Notes: generated from the sequence alone by a model not told the origin. A DNA stretch of 64,000 nt from Enterobacter asburiae (GCF_024599655.1 NZ_CP102247.1:2728001-2792000); one strand, 5' to 3'; positions 1 to 9,388 are shown, numbered from the stretch's first letter. Made by a program: numbers and translations.

Positions 1-374
1 TTGATATAGGCCCGCGCGGCCAGACGTGCGTCAACAGCGTCCGGAACGGGGATGGCATACTCTGCCGGACAATCAACATAGCGCTGCCAGGTGCCTTGAC
101 CGCGCAGCGGCAGGACGCGTTTACCCAACAGATGCGCAAACGACGCGGGCGCGTCGGTGACAACGCCGACACCTTCATACCCCGCTACCGCCGGTAACGG
201 GGTTCGGTGGCAGTAGGCGCCGGTAATGGGAATGAGATCGGACGCGTTCACCGGAGAAAACAGCATTTGCACGCGAAGGTGACCCGGCGCAAGCGCCCCC
301 AGCGGCGCGGTTTCAGGTTGCAGAACGGTTTCTGGCTCGCCAAAACGGCGATACCAGAGGGCCAGGTTTTCCAT
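1..374 (-). CDS. Zinc-dependent alcohol dehydrogenase / quinone oxidoreductase-like protein, N-terminal part
   Basis: The minus-strand frame from the ATG at 374 (GTGAGA upstream) reads MENLALWYRRFGEPETVL and stays open to the window edge, so only about 124 N-terminal residues are present. They look like the GroES-like domain of medium-chain dehydrogenases/quinone reductases: a substrate-side loop with PVNASDLIPITGAY and then LPAVAGYEGVGVV, where these enzymes carry the conserved P-x-x-G-x-E-x-x-G element. Such proteins are cytoplasmic NAD(P)H-dependent oxidoreductases. The NAD-binding half is outside the window, so substrate and zinc dependence cannot be judged. It starts 28 bp after the stop of the flavin oxidoreductase gene on the same strand, so the two are probably co-transcribed. 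Confidence 0.75.
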   Translation of the reverse strand, partial: MENLALWYRRFGEPETVLQPETAPLGALAPGHLRVQMLFSPVNASDLIPITGAYCHRTPLPAVAGYEGVGVVTDAPASFAHLLGKRVLPLRGQGTWQRYVDCPAEYAIPVPDAVDARLAARAYI

Positions 375-402
375 TACGATCTCACGGCTGATAGCGGAAC
401 GA

Positions 403-1428
403 CTACTCGCGCCAGCCCATTGCCGGTGCGACATGTTTGAGAATAGACTCAATCACGTGCGCATTATAATCCACACCCAGCTGGTTCGGCACGGTCAGTA
501 ATAACGTATCGGCTTCGGCAATCGCGTCGTCCTTTTTCAGCTGTTCGATCAGCTTGTCCGGCTCCGCCGCATAGCTGCGTCCGAAGATGGCGCGCGTTTT
601 TTCATCAAGGTAACCCACGCTATCGCTGTCGTTACGGCTGGCACCGAAATACATCCGGTCGCGGTCGTCCATCAGCGCAAAAATACTGCGGCTGACCGAC
701 ACCCGCGGCTGACGCGTGTGCCCTGCCTCTTTCCAGGCCTGACGGTACGCGCGGATCTGTTTTGCCTGCTGAATATGGAACGGCTCACCGGTTTCATCGT
801 CCTTCAGGGTTGAGCTTTGCAGGTTCATTCCCAGCTTTGCGGCCCATACGGCCGTCGCATTTGAACCGGCTCCCCACCAGATACGCTCGCGCAGCCCTTC
901 AGAATACGGCTCCAGGCGCAGCAGCCCCGGCGGATTCGGGAACATAGGCTGTGGGTTGGGTTTTGCAAACCCTTCACCGCGCAGCACCTCAAGCAGCACC
1001 TCGGTATGACGGCGCGCCATATCCGATTCGTCTTCCCCTTCCTGCGGGACATAGCCGAAGTGACGCCAGCCATCAATGACCTGCTCCGGCGAGCCGCGGC
1101 TGATGCCAAGCTGCAGACGACCGCCGGAAATCAGATCCGCAGCCCCCGCATCTTCGGCCATGTACATCGGATTTTCATAGCGCATATCAATCACGCCGGT
1201 CCCGATTTCGATAGTTTTCGTTTTTGCGCCTATTGCCGCCAGCAGCGGGAACGGCGAGCTAAGCTGTCGGGCGAAGTGGTGCACGCGGAAATACGCGCCG
1301 TCTGCCCCCAGCTCTTCAGCCGCCACGGCTAAATCGATGGACTGCAGCAGCGTGTCTGCCGCCGAGCGCGTGCCGGACTGCGGAGAAGGCGTCCAGTGAC
1401 CAAAGGATAAAAACCCGATCTTTTTCAT
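403..1428 (-). CDS. LLM-class flavin-dependent oxidoreductase (luciferase-like monooxygenase)
   Basis: About 341 residues, matching the bacterial luciferase-like (LLM) TIM-barrel family of FMN/F420-dependent monooxygenases. The N-terminus MKKIGFLSFGHWTP and the internal segments GADGAYFRVHHFARQ, TIEIGTGVIDMRYENP, MAEDAGAADLISGGRLQLGISRGSP are typical; the last is the conserved 'GGRL..G.GRG' region of the family. Start chosen at 1428; an in-frame ATG at 1434 (two codons earlier) also follows an AGGA and cannot be excluded. It lies upstream of the ADH-like gene on the same strand with a 28 bp gap, suggesting a two-gene oxidoreductase operon. Substrate unknown. Confidence 0.85.
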   Translation of the reverse strand: MKKIGFLSFGHWTPSPQSGTRSAADTLLQSIDLAVAAEELGADGAYFRVHHFARQLSSPFPLLAAIGAKTKTIEIGTGVIDMRYENPMYMAEDAGAADLISGGRLQLGISRGSPEQVIDGWRHFGYVPQEGEDESDMARRHTEVLLEVLRGEGFAKPNPQPMFPNPPGLLRLEPYSEGLRERIWWGAGSNATAVWAAKLGMNLQSSTLKDDETGEPFHIQQAKQIRAYRQAWKEAGHTRQPRVSVSRSIFALMDDRDRMYFGASRNDSDSVGYLDEKTRAIFGRSYAAEPDKLIEQLKKDDAIAEADTLLLTVPNQLGVDYNAHVIESILKHVAPAMGWRE

Positions 1429-1606
1429 AACCATGTGTCCTGATAATGCATTGCGTTCTGTCCACTTTACGCATTACCCGGTAAGAATAAATGCCGTTTA
1501 TTTAACGGAGTGATTCAAATAAATTGACAGAATTGAGCGGGGCGTCATTACGCGCCATAATGGGATATAATATCCCCCACTTTTTTCATGGCAGGTAAAC
1601 CCGGCA

Positions 1607-1954
1607 ATGGCTCTGATCCCTAAAAACTACGCGCGACTGGAAAGCGGCTATCGCGAGAAAGCATTAAAAATCTATCCCTGGGTCTGCGGACGCTGCTCGC
1701 GGGAGTTTGTCTATTCCAATCTGCGTGAACTCACGGTTCACCATATCGATCACGACCATACCAACAACCCGGAAGATGGCAGCAACTGGGAGCTGTTGTG
1801 CCTGTTTTGCCACGATCACGAGCATTCGAAATACACCGAAGCGGATCAGTACGGCACCACCGTGGTCGCAGGGGAAGACGCGCAAAAAGACGTGGGCGTC
1901 GCCACGTTTAACCCGTTTGCCGATTTAAAAGCGATGATGGATAAGAAGAAATAA
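1607..1954 (+). CDS. yajD: HNH endonuclease-family protein YajD
   Basis: 115 residues, nearly collinear with E. coli YajD. It shows a zinc-ribbon/HNH layout: CGRC at 27-30, the HHIDHDH core at 45-51, an Asn/Trp-rich central helix (NWELLCLFCHDH) with C65, C68 and following histidines. HNH proteins of this type are metal-dependent nucleases; the cellular role of YajD is not established. The gene is followed by a perfect 10 bp stem (1961-1987) without a U-tract and then a small membrane gene. The start ATG fits the E. coli protein end to end (MALIPKNYARLE versus MAIIPKNYARLE). Confidence 0.93.
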   Translation: MALIPKNYARLESGYREKALKIYPWVCGRCSREFVYSNLRELTVHHIDHDHTNNPEDGSNWELLCLFCHDHEHSKYTEADQYGTTVVAGEDAQKDVGVATFNPFADLKAMMDKKK

Positions 1955-1960
1955 TCGTTC

Positions 1961-1987
1961 ACCGCCCATACCTGCCGTATGGGCGGT
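1961..1987 (+). other. Stem-loop downstream of yajD
   Basis: A perfect 10 bp inverted repeat (ACCGCCCATA / TATGGGCGGT) with a 7 nt loop lies 7 bp after the yajD stop. No T-run follows, so it is more likely an mRNA 3' stabilising hairpin or weak attenuator than a strong terminator. Confidence 0.5.
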
Positions 1988-2006
1988 CCAGGAAAGGATA
2001 AAGGCC

Positions 2007-2276
2007 ATGGACACCCTCCGCTGCTACTGGGATATGTTTTATACCGCCTACGGTTTACTTTTCACGAGAATACTTAGCCTCATACTTCTGGTATGGCTGT
2101 GCCATGATTTGCTGCGCCGCCCAGGGAAAAACGCTGCTGATGCCGCTGGCCCGATCGCAGAAGCCGATGCCCGGGAGCGGTATCAATGGCGTTTTCAGCT
2201 GTGGTCATTGCGAACCGTACAAATCCTCTGCCTGCTATCACTTTTCTGGATGCTTATTAAGGGACTCTTTGCCTGA
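2007..2276 (+). CDS. Small inner-membrane protein of unknown function
   Basis: 89 residues, not recognised. It contains two clear hydrophobic stretches, about residues 11-35 (TAYGLLFTRILSLILLVWLCHDLL) and 70-88 (IIlarge run ILCLLSLFWMLIKGLF), separated by a charged segment rich in Arg/Glu/Ala, so a two-span inner-membrane topology with both ends on one side is expected. The AGGAAAGG preceding the ATG (with AAGGCC next to it) is a good ribosome-binding site. It follows yajD on the same strand and converges with the MipA/OmpV gene 12 bp away. Function cannot be inferred from sequence alone. Confidence 0.6.
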   Translation: MDTLRCYWDMFYTAYGLLFTRILSLILLVWLCHDLLRRPGKNAADAAGPIAEADARERYQWRFQLWSLRTVQILCLLSLFWMLIKGLFA

Positions 2277-2288
2277 CCCTGTCCCTGA

Positions 2289-3074
2289 TTAAAATGTCCA
2301 GGTGATAGCGGCGGTTGCAGACCCTTCATTGCGCCGCATCACGATCGGGCTGTCATTCGCGCGATCGCCAAGCCAGGTATAGTCCGCGCTCAGCACCGTC
2401 CCCCAGTGGGCATCGAACTGATGGCTCCAGGTCAGACTGGTGTCGACGCCGTAAAATCCACCCGGCGCTGAATAGCGGCGATATCCGATGCGGCGGCTCT
2501 GCTGCTCGCTGACACCATACCAGGTATTCAGATAACGGCCGTCGCCAAACAGGGCCGCGGACTGAAAGGCGATCGTGTCCTGGTTATTTTGTACGGGGAT
2601 TAGCGTCACGGAGGCCTGATAGCTGGCCCCCTGGCTGTCCGTTAACGGCAGCGTCGCTTTGCCTTCCACACTCAGCCAGGGCGCGGCCTGCCAGCCCACG
2701 GCAAGGCCGGTATTCAGGGTGGCATCAATGTCCCCCATCCCTTTCAGATTGTTTGCGCCCTCACGCCAGCCAGAATTTTTCTCAGCCCTTCCGAAGTCGT
2801 AGCCCAGCGTGTGTTCGAAATACCAACCGCTGTCGTTTTGCAGGTCATATCCCACCCCTTTTTGCGCATCAATAAAGAAAGCGCCTTTACGACCCTGCAG
2901 CACCGGAACCACCTGCCACACCTGCTTGTCTGAGCCTGAGTAACGCGGGGCATACTGTCCCCCAAGCCCGACGGTGAAGGAATCGGACGCGGAGCCATCA
3001 TCCGCCTGCACGCCGGACGTCACGACCATCAGAAGCGGGACGGACATATACAGGACTTTTTTTATCGCTATCAT
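2289..3074 (-). CDS. MipA/OmpV family outer-membrane protein
   Basis: 261 residues from the ATG at 3074, which has GGAG seven bases upstream; longer in-frame starts would place the signal peptide too far inside. MIAIKKVLYMSVPLLMVVTSGVQA is a Sec signal peptide. The mature part alternates amphipathic beta strands and ends in Phe (AAITWTF), as outer-membrane barrels do. Features of the MipA/OmpV family include VGLGGQYAPRYSGSDKQVWQVVPVLQGRKGAFFID near the N-terminus. Members scaffold murein hydrolases or act as porin-like/adhesin proteins. It is divergent from the response-regulator gene at 3199, with a shared 124 bp control region, so it may be a target of that system (inference). Confidence 0.85.
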   Translation of the reverse strand: MIAIKKVLYMSVPLLMVVTSGVQADDGSASDSFTVGLGGQYAPRYSGSDKQVWQVVPVLQGRKGAFFIDAQKGVGYDLQNDSGWYFEHTLGYDFGRAEKNSGWREGANNLKGMGDIDATLNTGLAVGWQAAPWLSVEGKATLPLTDSQGASYQASVTLIPVQNNQDTIAFQSAALFGDGRYLNTWYGVSEQQSRRIGYRRYSAPGGFYGVDTSLTWSHQFDAHWGTVLSADYTWLGDRANDSPIVMRRNEGSATAAITWTF

Positions 3075-3198
3075 ACTGCTCTCCATACAGACGCTGGCGT
3101 CTCCTGATTCAGGGGCGGCCATACAATGTTGGCGCAGTATGATTTGGCTGAATCAATGAATCGTCGGGAAAGTGTTAAGAAATGGTCAAGGTGAACGG

Positions 3199-3894
3199 AT
3201 GTTGTCCAGAAGAGTGCTGATTATTGAAGATGACGCCGATGCGGCTGGCGTGCTCGAAGCCTATTTACGGCGTGAAAATTACGACGTGACCATTACCGGA
3301 GACGGTCTTTCCGGGCTGGATATGGCGCAGCGGTGGAAGCCCGACCTCATCCTGCTGGATGTCATGCTGCCCGGGCTTAACGGCACCGAGGTGCTGGCTG
3401 GCCTGCGTCGTAAAAGCGATGTGCCGGTGATCATGGTCACGGCCATGGGGGATACCCCCGACCGCATTGGCGCCCTGCGGTACGGTGCCGATGATTACGT
3501 TGTGAAGCCTTATCATCCGGGGGAAGTGGTGGCTCGGGTGCAGGCGGTGCTGCGGCGCAGCCGTAAAAAAGAGGCTGACGAAGCGATCCTTCGCTGGCAA
3601 ACGCTGGAGGTGGATGTCGCCGCCATTGTGGCGAGCGTGGATAACGGCGACGACGCGCCCGTGATGCTCGATCTTACGCCAACGGAATTCTCGCTTCTGG
3701 CAACGCTGCTGCGCTCTCCTGCGCACCCATTCTCCCGCCAGTATTTACTGGAACACTGTTTGCCGGAAAGCGAGGCGCTGGAGCGCGTGGTGGACACCCA
3801 TATTTATAACCTGCGTAAAAAACTTGAGGCGGCGGGTATTTCCGGCGTGCTGATCAACGTTCGCGGCGTGGGTTACAGGTTCAGACAGCCATGA
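3199..3894 (+). CDS. OmpR-family response regulator of an RND efflux cluster
   Basis: 231 residues starting MLSRRVLIIEDDADA, with AAGGTG upstream of the ATG at 3199 (a GTG nine codons earlier is less likely). Receiver domain 1-120 with acidic pair at 11-12, phospho-acceptor D54 (ILLDVMLPG), T at VTAMGD and K at DDYVVKPY. C-terminal winged helix with LTPTEFSLLATLLRSP and VVDTHIYNLRKKLE, the OmpR/PhoB signature. It resembles AdeR/SmeR/BaeR efflux regulators by eye. Its stop overlaps the kinase start (ATGATAA), so the two are translationally coupled. Divergent to a MipA/OmpV gene and upstream of the pump genes, it probably controls both. Confidence 0.9.
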   Translation: MLSRRVLIIEDDADAAGVLEAYLRRENYDVTITGDGLSGLDMAQRWKPDLILLDVMLPGLNGTEVLAGLRRKSDVPVIMVTAMGDTPDRIGALRYGADDYVVKPYHPGEVVARVQAVLRRSRKKEADEAILRWQTLEVDVAAIVASVDNGDDAPVMLDLTPTEFSLLATLLRSPAHPFSRQYLLEHCLPESEALERVVDTHIYNLRKKLEAAGISGVLINVRGVGYRFRQP

Positions 3895-5087
3895 TAAAAA
3901 ACCGGCACTCCTCTCTGTGGCGCTGGATTTGCGCGCGCATCTTAGCGCTGGCCATCGGCAGCGTGATCGTCATTGCCACCTGCATGTGGCTACGCTATGC
4001 GGTGCAGAACTACTGGATAATGGGCAGGATGCCGTCGGCTGTCCGGCAGGAGTTTCTTACGCTCAGCCAGAACCCGCAGGCCAATCCGGCCCGCTTCCAC
4101 ACGATTGTGGACACCTGGTGGGGCCTGAGCTATTCCACACCGTCTATCGCCTCAGCCGACTGGGTCACGGTGGCCCTGCTGGTGCTGGTAATGATCCCGT
4201 TTATCGTGGTGATGGGGCTAAAACACGCCCGGCCGCTGGCGCTGCAGTTCAGCCGTCTTCGCGATGCGGCAAAGGATGTCGCCGACGGGCAGTTTGGCCG
4301 TCAGGCGGAACTTATCAAGGATGCGCCGGCGGAAATGGTCAGCTTTGCGGCCGACTTTAACTCCATGACGGGGCAACTCGCCCGCTATGAAAAAGAGCTC
4401 CGCGCCTCACACGTCGCGATGGCGCACGAGCTGCGCTCGCCCCTGACGGCCGCCATTGGGCGTCTGCAGGGCATGTTAGACGGCGTGTTTGATGCCAGCC
4501 CGGCGCAGCTGGGCATGGTGATGAAACAGCTCCAGCACCTCAACCGCCTCACCGATGAGCTCCACCTTCTCTCGTTGGCCGACGCGGGTAACCTTGTGCT
4601 GGAGGACCAGCCGTTCTGTCTGGATGAGCTGATTCAGGAGCGGGCTGCCTGGATTATGCCCCAGGCTGATGCGCATCATTTCCGGATAACGCTTCGTAAC
4701 CCGCGCACCTGTCCCTTCAGAGGCGATGCGTTCCGTCTGGGCCAGGTTGTTACCATCCTCATGGAAAATGCGCTACGTTACGGACGCGATGGTGGCCATC
4801 TTGAGGTGGCGCTGCACTACGCCAGCGGGCATTACACCCTCGAATTTACCGATGACGGGCCGGGGGTATCGCCTCAGTTCCTACCGGAAATGTTTAAACG
4901 CTTTAGCCGCGAGGAGCAGTCCCGCGCGCGGCATTCCGGCGGCAGCGGCCTCGGTTTGTCCATCGCCCGGGCGATTTGTCAGGCGCATGGGGGTGAGATT
5001 AGCGCGTCGTTACCGGAAACCGGCGGCCTTGCCGTGCGCATTTTATTGCCCTGGCAACCGTCCGATAATGAAAATCTCCACTCTTGA
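3891..5087 (+). CDS. Sensor histidine kinase of the efflux cluster
   Basis: 398 residues. Two membrane spans (about 13-37 and 92-110) enclose a short periplasmic domain of some 55 residues; a HAMP region follows (about 111-165). The dimerisation/phospho-acceptor box is MAHELRSPLTAAIGRLQGM with H179. The ATPase domain shows N-box ILMENALRYG, G1 DDGPGV, F-box MFKRFSRE and G2 GSGLGLSIA. This is a complete, apparently active kinase of the EnvZ/AdeS type. It overlaps the regulator gene by 4 nt. About 78 bp separate it from the pump adaptor gene, enough for a separate promoter; a TTGACA occurs at about 5094. Confidence 0.9.
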   Translation: MIKNRHSSLWRWICARILALAIGSVIVIATCMWLRYAVQNYWIMGRMPSAVRQEFLTLSQNPQANPARFHTIVDTWWGLSYSTPSIASADWVTVALLVLVMIPFIVVMGLKHARPLALQFSRLRDAAKDVADGQFGRQAELIKDAPAEMVSFAADFNSMTGQLARYEKELRASHVAMAHELRSPLTAAIGRLQGMLDGVFDASPAQLGMVMKQLQHLNRLTDELHLLSLADAGNLVLEDQPFCLDELIQERAAWIMPQADAHHFRITLRNPRTCPFRGDAFRLGQVVTILMENALRYGRDGGHLEVALHYASGHYTLEFTDDGPGVSPQFLPEMFKRFSREEQSRARHSGGSGLGLSIARAICQAHGGEISASLPETGGLAVRILLPWQPSDNENLHS

Positions 5088-5165
5088 TAAAGCCTTGACA
5101 GAACATCGAATCTTTCTCGACTTAGCGCGCATTTAATAACGCCATTCCCTTTATGGAGCGCCGTT

Positions 5166-6314
5166 ATGTCAGACGAATTTTTTTTCTCCCTCCGCCACTG
5201 CCTGCATCATATGTACGGCGTGGCGCGCACCCTTTCCTGGCTGCATTTTCTTCCCCTGGCCCTGCTTGCGCTGGCGATTTTTCCGCTGACCGGCTGCGGT
5301 GATAAACACGAGAATAAGCCCGACCCGGTCCGAACGGTACGCTACGTCGTGGTTGGCACCGCCCAAACCCTTCCCGCGCTGGAAAGAACCGGTGAGATCC
5401 ATGCCCACGATGAAACGACCCTGAGCTTTCGCACCGGGGGCCGGATACTGACGCGTAGCGTCGATATTGGTGACAGTGTCACCGCCGGACAGCTGCTGGC
5501 CACGCTTGACAACACGACCGGGCAAAACCAGCTCGACGGCGCTGAGGCCGACTATGAAGGCGCCAAAGCCTCTGCGCAGGTCGCCGCGCTTAACGTCAGC
5601 CGAATGCAAAAGCTCATGCCAACGGGGGCGATAGCCCGCACGCAGCTCGACAGCGCCCGTGCGGACTGGCTTGTCGCCAGCGCGCGCTTAAAAAGCAGCG
5701 AGGCCGCGCGACGAAATGCACGCGAAAGCCTCGGCTGGACGCGCCTGATCGCGCCACAAGCGGGCGTCATCACGGCCGTGAACGCCTCTGCGGGACAGGT
5801 TGTCAGCGACGGTCAGTCCGTGCTGACGCTGGCGACCGCTGAAGCCCGCGACGTGGCGTTTGATATTGCCACTCCCGATGCGATCCCACCTCTGGACAAG
5901 GCGGTTTTGCAGGTTTCCCTCCTCAGCGACCCGTCGGTACAGGCGTCTGCCGTGCTGCGGGATATTACTCCGCAGGCCGATCCTCAGACCCGCACCTGGC
6001 GCGTCAGGGCCACCCTGCAAAACCCGCCCGCGGCCATGGCGCTGGGTGCCAGCGTGACCGTCACGTTGCCATCGTCAGCCCCGCACGGGTACCCCCTTCC
6101 CGCGTCGGCGCTGACCCGCATTGGCGACAAACCGGCCGTTTTTGTGATTACCCCGCAGTCTCGGGCGCAGCTGCGCGCGGTGGTACCCGCGAGCTATACG
6201 GCCTCCTCCGTCATGATTGCCTCCGGCCTTGAGCCCGGCGATCGGGTGATTACGGCGGGCGTGAGCACATTGCGGTCCGGCGAGCCGGTGATGGCCGGAG
6301 AGGTTCAGCCATGA
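5166..6314 (+). CDS. RND efflux periplasmic adaptor (membrane fusion) lipoprotein
   Basis: 382 residues. A long N-terminal region ends in a lipobox FPLTGC with C44, so the protein should be a lipoprotein anchored in the inner membrane. The core follows the HlyD/AcrA layout: barrel-sandwich strand TGEIHAHDETTLSFRTGGRIL, lipoyl half GDSVTAGQLLATLD, an alpha-helical hairpin rich in Ala/Leu (about 120-190), LGWTRLIAPQAGVITAVNASAGQVVSDGQ for the second lipoyl half, then beta-barrel and membrane-proximal domains. The ATG at 5166 is preceded by GGAGCGCC. It overlaps the pump gene by 4 nt. The N-terminal extension before the signal hydrophobic core is longer than usual; an internal ATG at 5211 is possible. 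Confidence 0.9.
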   Translation: MSDEFFFSLRHCLHHMYGVARTLSWLHFLPLALLALAIFPLTGCGDKHENKPDPVRTVRYVVVGTAQTLPALERTGEIHAHDETTLSFRTGGRILTRSVDIGDSVTAGQLLATLDNTTGQNQLDGAEADYEGAKASAQVAALNVSRMQKLMPTGAIARTQLDSARADWLVASARLKSSEAARRNARESLGWTRLIAPQAGVITAVNASAGQVVSDGQSVLTLATAEARDVAFDIATPDAIPPLDKAVLQVSLLSDPSVQASAVLRDITPQADPQTRTWRVRATLQNPPAAMALGASVTVTLPSSAPHGYPLPASALTRIGDKPAVFVITPQSRAQLRAVVPASYTASSVMIASGLEPGDRVITAGVSTLRSGEPVMAGEVQP

Positions 6315-9300
6315 ACACAGGACAGGAAGCCAAATTTAATCTCTCCGCCTGGGCGCTGAAGAACCAGCAGATGGTCAGCTTTTTCATGCTGCTGGTGATT
6401 GCGATGGGCGTGTTCTGCTATGAGGAGCTGCCGCGTAACGAAGATCCGGCTTTCACCATCAAAACGGCCGTCGTCTCCGCGCAGTGGCCGGGAGCATCCG
6501 TGGCGGATACCACCCGCCTGCTGACCGATACGCTTGAAAAAAAGCTGCAGGAAACGCCCTGGCTGGACTATCTCGAAAGTGAAACCCGGGCCGGACGCAC
6601 CGTTATCCACGTCAACCTCCGTGACGATACGCCCCCGCAAAGCGTGCCGGATATCTGGTATCAGGTTCGCAAAAAAATGCATGACATCGCGCCGTCCCTG
6701 CCTGAAGGGGTGCAGGGCCCTGCCGTGGACGACGAGTTTGACGACACGTTCGGCACAATTTATGCCTTTATTCCCGAAGGTTTCACCCTGCGAGAGGTGC
6801 GGGATCGCGCAGAGACAATTCGTCGCGAGCTGATGTCCCTGCCGGATATGGGCAAAACCACCCTGCTGGGCGAACAGCAGGAGCAATGGGTTCTCGCCTT
6901 TTCTCCGGCACGCCTGGCCGGGATGGGGCTCGATATTCAGGCGGTCGCCGACGCCCTCCGGGCGCAGAACGCGGTTGTTCCGGCAGGCACTCTGCGTACC
7001 GGACAGGATAACATGGCGATAAAGGTCAGCGGGGCGCTCACGACCGAAGAGAATTTACGGGCCGTCACGCTGCACGTGAACAATCGCTATATTCCGCTGA
7101 CCGACATTGCCACCGTCACCCGGGAAATCGCCGAGCCGCCTGCCCCCGCTTACCGGGTAAACGGCAAACCGGCTATCGGGCTGGCGGTGTCGATGGCGCC
7201 AACGGGCAACATGCTGCGTTTCGGTGCTGCGCTGAACGCCAGAATGGCGGCCCTCAGCGCCGGGCTGCCGCACGGTATCGAGATGGTGAAAGTCGCCGAT
7301 CAGTCAGCGGTGGTCAGCGACGCGGTAAGCGGGTTTATCCGGGTGCTTATCGAAGCCGTTATTATCGTGCTGGCGGTTTCATTTGTTTCACTGGGCTTAC
7401 GGGCCGGACTGGTGGTGGCGACGGCCATCCCGCTGGTGCTCGCCATGACGTTTGCCGGGATGATGCTCGCAGGCATCGGCCTTCAGCGCATCTCGCTCGG
7501 GGCGCTGATCATTGCCCTGGGCCTGCTGGTGGATGACGCCATGATCGCCGTTGAAACGATGGTCTCCCGGCTGGAAGCGGGGGATTCCCGTCGGCATGCC
7601 GCCACCCATGCATTCAAAACGACGGCCTTCCCGATGCTCACCGGTACCCTGGTGATGATTGCCGGTTTTATTCCCGTTGGTTTTGCGGCCTCCAGCGCCG
7701 GTGAATACTGTTTTTCCCTGTTTGCGGTGGTGCTCATTGCCCTGCTCTGTTCCTGGGCTGTCGCGATCCTGTTTTCGCCGCTGACGGGCACGTGGCTGTT
7801 GCCGGAAAAAGTTAGACATCACGCGGCGGGACCCGGAAGGATCGCGCGCGGGTACGGACGGCTTTTACGCCTGGCACTGCGTCACCGGGTCGCTACCGTG
7901 CTGCTCGCCCTTTCCGCACTGGGGCTGTCCGTGTACGGCACGACGTTTATGCAGGGCGAGTTTTTCCCCGCTTCGGACCGGCCTGAGCTGCTGGTCAGCC
8001 TGACGCTTCCGGCCAACGCGTCGCAGCCGGAAACGTTAAGAGAGGTGGAAAAACTCGAAAAGGCGCTGGCTGGCAACGGCAACATCAATCGCTATTCGAC
8101 GTACGTCGGGTCGGGCGCCATCCGTTTTTACCTGCCGATGGACGTGCTGCTGGAAAATGAAAACATCGCCCAGATGGTTGTGGTGGCTAAGGATCTTGAG
8201 GCGCGGGATCGTCTGCATGCGCAGCTCAACAGGATCCTGGCGACGCAGTTTAGCGACATCATCACACGCGTGTCGCCCCTTGAGCTGGGGCCGCCCGTCG
8301 GCTGGCCAATCAAATACCGGGTGAGCGGGCCGGATTATCTGCAGGTCCGGGCGTTTGCGAACCGTCTCACGGACGCGATTGGCCAGTCCCCTTACTCACG
8401 CGACGTTAACCAGACGGCCGGAGAGCCGGAGAGGGTCATAACCCTTGAGGTGAATCAGACGGCGGCCAGGGCGGCGGGAATATCATCCGAAAGCCTCGCT
8501 CGCACGCTAAACACCGTCTGGTCCGGCAGCGTTGTCACGTCCATCAGGGATAACGACCGCCTTGTTGACGTGGTGCTCCGGGCCACGGACGATGAACGTC
8601 ACAGCACCGCCACCCTCTCCTCGCTCACGATTCAGGGGAATGACGGTAAAAAAATTCCGCTCAGCGCCGTCGCAACGCCGGTCTGGGGCGTGGACGATCC
8701 GGTCATCTGGCGTCGCCAGCGCGTGCCCTTTATCACGGTGCAAACGGATCTTGCTCCGGGGCTGAAGGCTGAAGCGGTATCCGCGGCGCTGCGTCCGGCG
8801 GTCGATAAACTGCGCGCGAGCCTGCCGGCAGGTTACAGCATTGAAGAAGGCGGCGCGGTTGCCGAATCGGATAAGGGGAACAGCTCCGTCTTTACCGTTC
8901 TTCCGGTGACGCTGGTCATCATGCTGTTGCTGCTGATGCTTCAGCTGCGGCGATATTCCCGTATGCTGCTGACACTCCTGATGGCCCCGTTTGGTTTACC
9001 GGGGATCGTGCTGGCTATGCTGCCCGGTGGAACGCCGATGGGGTTTGTCGCGCTGCTGGGCGTCATCGCCCTGGCGGGGATGATCGTGCGAAACGCGGTG
9101 ATATTGATTAGCGAGGTTGACAGCAATCTTGCTCAGGGGATGGCAAACGATGCCGCAATCAGGGCGGCTGCGGAACACCGGGCCAGACCCATCTGTCTGA
9201 CCGCCTGCGCCGCCATTCTGGGCATGATCCCCATTTCTCACCAGGTCTTCTGGGGCCCGATGGCCTATGCCATTATCGGCGGACTGCTGGTTGCGACGCT

Positions 9301-9388
9301 GGTGACGCTGACCGTGTTACCCGCGTCGTTTAGCCTGCTGCTACAGTGGGGCGCTCAGCGCAACGCCACAGAAGACGGACAGCGCTGA
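6311..9388 (+). CDS. RND multidrug efflux permease
   Basis: 1025 residues, the normal size for HAE-1 type RND pumps. TM1 lies near residues 20-40; the two large periplasmic loops follow TM1 and TM7. The proton-relay pair is visible as D408-D409 in LGLLVDDAMIAVETM of TM4. Other family marks are GASVADTTRLLTDTLEKKL (porter domain start), LPASFSLLL near the end, and GMIVRNAVILISEVD of TM10. The gene begins inside the adaptor stop. No outer-membrane factor gene follows; the pump would have to use TolC or another channel encoded elsewhere (inference). The sequence diverges from AcrB/MdtBC and I do not recognise a named orthologue. Confidence 0.92.
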   Translation: MNTGQEAKFNLSAWALKNQQMVSFFMLLVIAMGVFCYEELPRNEDPAFTIKTAVVSAQWPGASVADTTRLLTDTLEKKLQETPWLDYLESETRAGRTVIHVNLRDDTPPQSVPDIWYQVRKKMHDIAPSLPEGVQGPAVDDEFDDTFGTIYAFIPEGFTLREVRDRAETIRRELMSLPDMGKTTLLGEQQEQWVLAFSPARLAGMGLDIQAVADALRAQNAVVPAGTLRTGQDNMAIKVSGALTTEENLRAVTLHVNNRYIPLTDIATVTREIAEPPAPAYRVNGKPAIGLAVSMAPTGNMLRFGAALNARMAALSAGLPHGIEMVKVADQSAVVSDAVSGFIRVLIEAVIIVLAVSFVSLGLRAGLVVATAIPLVLAMTFAGMMLAGIGLQRISLGALIIALGLLVDDAMIAVETMVSRLEAGDSRRHAATHAFKTTAFPMLTGTLVMIAGFIPVGFAASSAGEYCFSLFAVVLIALLCSWAVAILFSPLTGTWLLPEKVRHHAAGPGRIARGYGRLLRLALRHRVATVLLALSALGLSVYGTTFMQGEFFPASDRPELLVSLTLPANASQPETLREVEKLEKALAGNGNINRYSTYVGSGAIRFYLPMDVLLENENIAQMVVVAKDLEARDRLHAQLNRILATQFSDIITRVSPLELGPPVGWPIKYRVSGPDYLQVRAFANRLTDAIGQSPYSRDVNQTAGEPERVITLEVNQTAARAAGISSESLARTLNTVWSGSVVTSIRDNDRLVDVVLRATDDERHSTATLSSLTIQGNDGKKIPLSAVATPVWGVDDPVIWRRQRVPFITVQTDLAPGLKAEAVSAALRPAVDKLRASLPAGYSIEEGGAVAESDKGNSSVFTVLPVTLVIMLLLLMLQLRRYSRMLLTLLMAPFGLPGIVLAMLPGGTPMGFVALLGVIALAGMIVRNAVILISEVDSNLAQGMANDAAIRAAAEHRARPICLTACAAILGMIPISHQVFWGPMAYAIIGGLLVATLVTLTVLPASFSLLLQWGAQRNATEDGQR

